From CAYJAP01 sp964368425 (GTDB lineage: Bacteria > Bacillota > Clostridia > Christensenellales > UBA1242): a DNA stretch of 10,850 nt. The DNA lies in NCBI GenBank assembly GCA_964368425.1, contig CAYJAP010000024.1, positions 1 through 10,850 on the forward strand, in the 5' to 3' direction. Shown piece by piece: positions 7,051 through 10,850 of this stretch (its first letter is position 1; each line of letters starts with the position of its first letter). A program made the translations under genes and the position numbers. The notes under the pieces are model-generated. The model worked only from the letters and a program-made list of their open reading frames with translations. It did no database searches and was not told the DNA's origin.

Positions 7051-8645
7051 TTGAAAAGATATTTATTAAAAACTACAAAATATTCGATACTTTTGATCTC
7101 AATTTAAATGACACGCTTAACTTAATCGTTGGTGATAACGAAGCGGGTAAATCGACCATTCTTGAGGCTGTTAATATTGCCCTAACAAAAAGATTGAATG
7201 GTAGGAATGTTGAATATGAACTATCTCCGTATCTGTTTAACAAGAAGTGTGTTGATGCATATTTGCAAGATATAAAAGATGGTAAGACTGCAATTTTGCC
7301 AGAGATTATCATCGAACTTTATCTAAAAGCTGAACCAGAGCTTGAGCCTCTGCGAGGAACAATGAATTCAAAAAATGAAGACGCTGTCGGTGTAAAGATA
7401 GAAATAGTGTTCGATGAAGATTTTAAGGAAGAATATGCAAATCTAATTAAGGAGTCTCCTGCTGATTTAAAGTTAATTCCTGCCGAATATTACAAGATTA
7501 ATTGGTACTCTTTTGCTAATAATGGAGTGACTCTTCGAAGTCTTCCTATTCGCTTGTCATATATAGACGCAACAAGCATACGTTTACAGAGTGGTACTGA
7601 CTATTACCTTCAGGATATTATAAAAACGGATTTAGACCCCAAAGAGAGAGTTGGCCTTAGTGTTGCTTATCGAAAATTAAAAGAGATCTTTTCTAAAGAA
7701 GATTCAATCAAAACCATCAACGATAAACTGACAAGCAAGAAGGGTGCAATTACAAACAAGGGCTTGTCTATATCGATAGATATCTCTCAACGTACGAATT
7801 GGGAAACAAACCTTATTCCTCATCTTGATGAATTACCGTTTCAACTGGTGGGTAAAGGAGAGCAGAACGCTTTAAAAATAATGCTTGCTCTCGAACGGAA
7901 AGCTCTTGATTCAAACATAATCTTGATTGAAGAACCTGAAAATCATCTATCTTTTTCTTCAATGCATATGCTTATTTCTAAAATACGAGAAAAGTGTGAG
8001 AATAAACAAATTATTATCACTACTCACAGTGCATATGTTCTTAACAAGTTGGGCTTGGAAAATTTGATTTTACTAAATGAAAACAAAACGACATCTCTAA
8101 AATCATTGCCATCTGACACTCAGGATTATTTTAAAAAGTTGTCTGGATATGATACTCTCCGACTCGTCTTAGCAGAAAAAAGCATATTAGTGGAAGGCCC
8201 CTCAGACGAGCTTATCATTCAAAGGGCTTTCTTAGATGAACACAAGGCTCTACCTTTAGACAAAGGTGTTGATGTTATTAATGTTCGAGGACTTTCTTTT
8301 TTAAGATTTCTCCAAATTGCAAAAGAATTAAATAAAAATGTTTGTGTTGTAACTGATAATGATGGCGACTACGCAAATAATGTTGATACTAAGTATTCTC
8401 CTTATTCTGGAGATGCAAATATAAAAATTTGTCGATCAGATGACAACTCAAATCCAACACTTGAACCTCAATTATTAAAAGCTAATGGTCGAGATGCTTT
8501 AAATAAGATATTTTCTACGTCCCATGCTGATGATGCAAAAATGTTGGCATATATGAAAGGTAATAAGACAGAGTGTGCTTTAAAAATATTCGAAACAAAA
8601 GAAGCTATTGCATTTCCAGATTATGTCAAAGACGCTCTCAAATAA
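7047..8645 (+). CDS. OLD-family ATP-dependent nuclease, GajA-like
   Basis: A 532-residue ABC-type ATPase joined to a TOPRIM nuclease. The ATPase has Walker A GDNEAGKS (29-36), a signature-like VGKGEQNALK (268-277), Walker B IILIEEPENH (291-300) and the switch histidine in TTHS (His327). The TOPRIM domain has Glu383 (LVEGPSDE), Asp437-x-Asp439 (VVTDNDGDY) and a later glutamate in LEPQLL (Glu473). The nuclease residues therefore look complete. OLD proteins followed by a UvrD-like helicase are class 2 OLD enzymes, which include GajA of the Gabija defence system, where nucleotide depletion or terminator-like DNA controls nicking (family knowledge). The length is near that of GajA. The start overlaps the res stop as ATGA and the end overlaps the helicase gene, so it is expressed with both. 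The subtype is not certain. Confidence 0.9.
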   Translation: MIEKIFIKNYKIFDTFDLNLNDTLNLIVGDNEAGKSTILEAVNIALTKRLNGRNVEYELSPYLFNKKCVDAYLQDIKDGKTAILPEIIIELYLKAEPELEPLRGTMNSKNEDAVGVKIEIVFDEDFKEEYANLIKESPADLKLIPAEYYKINWYSFANNGVTLRSLPIRLSYIDATSIRLQSGTDYYLQDIIKTDLDPKERVGLSVAYRKLKEIFSKEDSIKTINDKLTSKKGAITNKGLSISIDISQRTNWETNLIPHLDELPFQLVGKGEQNALKIMLALERKALDSNIILIEEPENHLSFSSMHMLISKIREKCENKQIIITTHSAYVLNKLGLENLILLNENKTTSLKSLPSDTQDYFKKLSGYDTLRLVLAEKSILVEGPSDELIIQRAFLDEHKALPLDKGVDVINVRGLSFLRFLQIAKELNKNVCVVTDNDGDYANNVDTKYSPYSGDANIKICRSDDNSNPTLEPQLLKANGRDALNKIFSTSHADDAKMLAYMKGNKTECALKIFETKEAIAFPDYVKDALK

Positions 8646-9654
8646 GAATAGAAGTATCATTGCGTGTGCCGGCTCAGGCAAAACCACAAGTCTTGTTACA
8701 GAAGCATTGAAAATTAAAGATTCTACGGTACTTATTACTACATATACTATCGAAAATGTAGACCAAATAAATCGTTGTATCGTAGAGCAAAATGGTTTCA
8801 TTCCAAAGAATATTATTGTTCTCTCGTGGTTCGCTTTTTTATTGAGAGACGGTATTCGACCATATCAAAACTATATATCGAATGATTCTAGAGCTAGATC
8901 GATATTTTTTCAAACAGGAGGAACTGCTTTTCATAAAAAAGCAAATTATTTTACGAGTTTAAAAGATGTTTACAGCAACAAGGCGTCTGAGTTTGTTGTG
9001 GAGTGCAACAAGAAAAGTAACGGTCTGGTTGTAAAGAGATTGGAAAAAATATACAGCCATATTTTTGTTGATGAGTTACAAGATCTTGCGGGATATGATC
9101 TTGATTTTCTAGAATTACTATTCGCTTCAGCATCCCACGTAATTTTGGTTGGTGATCCTAGGCAATCTACATACAGTACAAATCATTCAAAGAAAAATAA
9201 AAAGTTTAAAGGAAAGAATGTTCATGCTTGGCTGATGGAACAGGAAAAGAAAAAAGCTATTTCGATTGAAGAAAAAACAGAATGTCACAGATGCAATCAA
9301 AACATATGTGATTTTGCCGATTCTCTTTTTCCAAACTTACCAAAAACAACTTCGAAGAATTTGGAGTCAACTGGTCATGATGGTATTTTTACCATTTCTC
9401 TATCAGATGTTGACGAATACATTGAAACACACAAGCCAGTAATTTTAAGATACAGCAAAAGCACCAAGACTTTATCGCACCAAGCAATAAATATCGGATT
9501 ATCCAAAGGCAGGACATATAACAGAGTGCTCATTTTTCCAACAAAAAATATGACTGATTTCCTAACTAAAAAAGATCCTGAAAAGGCTGGCGACCTAAGC
9601 AAATTCTATGTAGCCGTAACACGGGCAAGATATAGCGTGACTTTCGTAATATGA
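8623..9654 (+). CDS. short UvrD/PcrA-like SF1 helicase, GajB-like
   Basis: A 343-residue SF1A helicase-like protein, well below GajB (about 490) and UvrD (about 720). All core motifs are visible: Walker A ACAGSGKTT (14-22), an Ia-like ITTYT (38-42), motif II VDELQD (149-154), motif III GDPRQS (177-182), a motif IV-like CHRCNQNICDF (221-231), motif V KGRTYNRVLIFPT (295-307) and motif VI FYVAVTRAR (328-336). The missing length falls mainly between motifs III and V, where UvrD carries its 2A insertions and 2B domain. It may be an ATPase or DNA-end sensor rather than a processive helicase. I chose ATG 8623 (overlapping the OLD gene by 23 bp) over the in-frame TTG at 8608. Neither has a Shine-Dalgarno. 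An ATGA overlap joins it to the next gene. Confidence 0.87.
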   Translation: MSKTLSNKNRSIIACAGSGKTTSLVTEALKIKDSTVLITTYTIENVDQINRCIVEQNGFIPKNIIVLSWFAFLLRDGIRPYQNYISNDSRARSIFFQTGGTAFHKKANYFTSLKDVYSNKASEFVVECNKKSNGLVVKRLEKIYSHIFVDELQDLAGYDLDFLELLFASASHVILVGDPRQSTYSTNHSKKNKKFKGKNVHAWLMEQEKKKAISIEEKTECHRCNQNICDFADSLFPNLPKTTSKNLESTGHDGIFTISLSDVDEYIETHKPVILRYSKSTKTLSHQAINIGLSKGRTYNRVLIFPTKNMTDFLTKKDPEKAGDLSKFYVAVTRARYSVTFVI

Positions 9655-10433
9655 TAGACGACACTTATAAAAATAATCCTGTTTTTAAAAAGATATTGGA
9701 ATATTCAAAGTTCTATGAACTACTATCTTTTTCTGTATTTGGTTTTTTGACTCCAGGTATTTCGGGAATGCTAAGTGCCGACAGCTATGTTTTTTCTTCT
9801 GTTCAAGGAACACTTGATTCAATCCACGATGTTTTACTGAAGGGAAGGATAAATGATGCCTACGCTTTATTGAGGAAATATAATGATTCTATAGTTATCA
9901 ATATATATACAACACTATATTGCAAGGATAACTTAGCAGAGGAAGACTATGTTGTTCAAAAAATAACTAACTGGATTAATGGTACTGAAAAGCTACCAGA
10001 ATACAGGATAATGTCACAATATATACGAAGCCATAAAACATTAATAAAGTTGAATGATTTAATTTATATTGACGATACATATAAAAATCTCCGAGAGAGA
10101 TGCAATGATAATACCCACTACAACTTTTACAGGAATGTTCTTTTGAATGATAAAGATATCTATAATAAAAATCGTTTAAAGGAACTGGAGAGATTTTCTG
10201 CCGACATTGAACTATTGTTTCTTTTACACATAACTTATTTATTTTATGTAAACGATCACTATATGATGTCTAGTGATTACAGGGATAGTATGGATTTGGG
10301 ACTTGAGCCAGAAGAAGGATCTCAATACTATGTCGCTCCATTCGTTCAAGATGTCTTTGATGATGTGTTAAAAAAGAACCGACCAGATATCGCAAAACTC
10401 ATTAAAAGTACCACCTCAATGCAACTAACGTAG
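9651..10433 (+). CDS. unrecognised 260-aa protein with an R-x5-H motif
   Basis: I do not recognise this family. The protein appears mostly helical, with no signal peptide and no classic enzyme motif. Residues 22-42 form a hydrophobic stretch (SFSVFGFLTPGISG) that could be buried or membrane-associated, and 187-200 (ELLFLLHITYLFYV) is another. RINDAYALLRKYND (66-79) and LRERCNDNTHYNFY (147-160) look like conserved helices. The second contains Arg150-x5-His156, which fits the R-x4-6-H signature of HEPN ribonucleases. The tail, from about 223, is PEEGSQYYVAP followed by a charged helix. The start overlaps the helicase stop as ATGA, so it is made with the OLD and helicase proteins and probably belongs to the same module as an effector or regulator. 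The HEPN assignment is a guess from one motif; that the gene is real is secure from coupling and length. Confidence 0.8.
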   Translation: MIDDTYKNNPVFKKILEYSKFYELLSFSVFGFLTPGISGMLSADSYVFSSVQGTLDSIHDVLLKGRINDAYALLRKYNDSIVINIYTTLYCKDNLAEEDYVVQKITNWINGTEKLPEYRIMSQYIRSHKTLIKLNDLIYIDDTYKNLRERCNDNTHYNFYRNVLLNDKDIYNKNRLKELERFSADIELLFLLHITYLFYVNDHYMMSSDYRDSMDLGLEPEEGSQYYVAPFVQDVFDDVLKKNRPDIAKLIKSTTSMQLT

Positions 10434-10481
10434 ACTGTTGGTAACTCCTACTACACAAATTCCCAACACTAAGCTAAGGTA

Positions 10482-10510
10482 CTGACTAATACCAATATTT
10501 TTGGTATTAT
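10482..10510 (+). promoter_or_regulatory. extended -10 promoter with overlapping inverted repeat
   Basis: CTGACT (10482-10487, four of six matches to the -35 consensus) lies 17 bp before TATTAT (10505-10510). The -10 has an upstream TGG making TGGTATTAT, an extended -10. Transcription should start near 10517. A perfect 9-bp inverted repeat, TAATACCAA (10487-10495) and TTGGTATTA (10501-10509), covers the spacer and most of the -10, as an operator would. It lacks a U run, so it is not a good terminator. Confidence 0.6.
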
Positions 10511-10573
10511 GTTCACATACAACTGAATATGAAATGACCTAACCCCTCTTGGTTTTTCTTGAGGATATGGTCG

Positions 10574-10587
10574 AAAATCCGTCCAAA
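10574..10587 (+). repeat. direct repeat copy 1, AAAATCCGTCCAAA
   Basis: The first of two identical 14-bp copies, starting 134 bp apart. Its CCGTCCAAA forms the 5' arm of the 11-bp hairpin whose 3' arm is at 10612-10622. Confidence 0.85.
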
Positions 10588-10707
10588 GTAGAAACCTCCT
10601 AATCAGAGGCCACTTTGGACGGTCATATCGGGAAACTGGTATGGGTATATCTCACGGGATATGCCAGCCCTGGTTAGGAGATTTTTGCTAACCAGAATTA
10701 TTAGCTT

Positions 10708-10721
10708 AAAATCCGTCCAAA
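10708..10721 (+). repeat. direct repeat copy 2, beside the start codon
   Basis: The second identical 14-bp copy ends four bases before the ATG at 10726. TTTGGACGG (10614-10622) can pair with this copy as well as with copy 1, which would place a nine-pair helix directly against the translation start. Confidence 0.85.
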
Positions 10722-10725
10722 AAAT

Positions 10726-10850
10726 ATGTCTAAACAATTAATCTGCTCACAATGTGGGTACATAGGTAGTTCCCAAAAAACCATCAAAGGTAATTTCGCT
10801 ATTGAAATTGTCTTGTGGCTATTTTTTATTATCCCCGGCCTCATCTATTC
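10726..10850 (+). CDS. zinc-ribbon, Pmp3/superinfection-immunity-like membrane protein (partial)
   Basis: Forty-one codons are visible before the window ends. The protein begins MSKQLICSQCGYIG, with a CxxCG half zinc site (Cys7, Cys10). A short polar linker follows (about 15-22), then a hydrophobic segment (24-41) containing EIVLWLFFIIPGLIY, a transmembrane helix. This matches small proteins often annotated as YqaE/Pmp3 family or superinfection immunity proteins, which usually end with a second CxxC; that part lies outside the window. The role is not well established: a small inner-membrane protein, possibly affecting phage DNA entry or membrane stress. Its long structured leader is unlike the short or absent leaders of the other genes here. 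No Shine-Dalgarno is seen before the ATG. Confidence 0.72.
   Translation, partial: MSKQLICSQCGYIGSSQKTIKGNFAIEIVLWLFFIIPGLIY

Larger units (their letters stand above)
10434..10725 (+). other. non-coding region with promoter and structured leader
   Basis: No credible gene lies in these 292 bases. The first 48 contain only a weak 6-bp inverted repeat (10436-10441 with 10463-10468) and no clear terminator for the upstream operon. The rest holds a promoter (10482-10510), several long hairpins and a direct repeat, each listed separately. Confidence 0.8.
10517..10725 (+). ncRNA. candidate structured 5' leader RNA
   Basis: Predicted transcription from about 10517 gives a leader near 210 nt before the ATG at 10726. 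Visible stems: CCTC/GAGG (10545-10548, 10561-10564); GATATGG/TCATATC (10564-10570, 10623-10629) enclosing the perfect 11-bp CCGTCCAAAGT/ACTTTGGACGG (10579-10589, 10612-10622) with an inner CCTC/GAGG (10595-10598, 10606-10609); an 8-bp hairpin GGTATATC/GATATGCC (10644-10651, 10658-10665) or the competing CTGGTAT/ATGCCAG (10636-10642, 10661-10667); and CTGGTTAG/CTAACCAG (10670-10677, 10688-10695). GGTTAGG (10672-10678) could instead pair with CCTAACC (10538-10544) to close the whole fold, or, within GGTTAGGAG, with the apical loop CTCCTAATC (10596-10604). Such exclusive pairings are typical of riboswitches or attenuators, but it matches no class I know. Confidence 0.45.

Noticed and set aside
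8608..8622. TTG start for the helicase gene
   Set aside because: An ATG five codons later keeps the whole motif I region and is the more usual codon; the five extra residues add nothing recognisable.
7047..9654. PARIS or a lone phage-type OLD protein
   Set aside because: PARIS separates the ATPase and TOPRIM proteins, while here they are fused; lone OLD proteins lack the adjoining UvrD-like helicase.
10545..10700. Group I intron core, because of GATATGGTCGAAA resembling part of a P7 region
   Set aside because: The other conserved core segments are not present, no exon junction makes sense, and the region is short for such an intron.
10517..10725. Known riboswitch classes (c-di-GMP, c-di-AMP, SAM, fluoride, manganese) or tmRNA, SRP and RNase P RNA
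   Set aside because: None of the signature sequences I know for these classes is visible. A covariance-model search would be needed to exclude them fully.
1..10850. CRISPR array or insertion sequence
   Set aside because: No regularly spaced repeats and no transposase or paired terminal repeats are visible; the only mobility gene is the serine recombinase.

Overview
The window looks like part of a chromosome from an AT-rich bacterium, most likely Candidatus Patescibacteria (CPR). This is inferred from three things: a small serine recombinase of the type common in those genomes, the near absence of Shine-Dalgarno sequences, and gene starts sitting almost on top of extended -10 promoters (leaderless or near-leaderless mRNAs). 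TGA is used as a normal stop (for example at 7048-7050, overlapping the next start), so the recoded CPR lineages are unlikely.

Layout. A tRNA-Ser(GCU) gene with encoded CCA (44-133) is followed by a perfect palindrome (168-191) that can terminate transcription in both directions. Leftward come a Shedu-like DUF4263 nuclease gene (193-1554) and a serine recombinase gene (1590-2912). A 124-bp divergent promoter region with an imperfect dyad (2950-2998) separates these from a rightward block of five tightly packed genes (3037-10433): type III modification methyltransferase (mod), type III restriction helicase-nuclease (res), an OLD-family ATPase-TOPRIM nuclease, a very short UvrD-like helicase, and a 260-residue protein I do not recognise that carries an R-x5-H motif. 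The junctions are a 3-bp gap, an ATGA overlap, a 23-bp overlap and another ATGA overlap, so this is probably one transcript. A non-coding stretch (10434-10725) with a good promoter and a roughly 210-nt, hairpin-rich potential leader RNA precedes a small zinc-ribbon/membrane protein gene cut by the window end (from 10726).

Function. This is a compact anti-phage defence island next to a tRNA gene and a recombinase. It holds a Shedu-like nuclease, a complete type III restriction-modification pair, and a Gabija-like pair (OLD nuclease plus UvrD-like helicase). The last pair has an unusually small helicase and a translationally coupled third gene. The most likely new biology is this three-gene OLD / mini-helicase / 260-aa module attached to a type III R-M operon. 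The second is the candidate switching RNA leader at 10517-10725.
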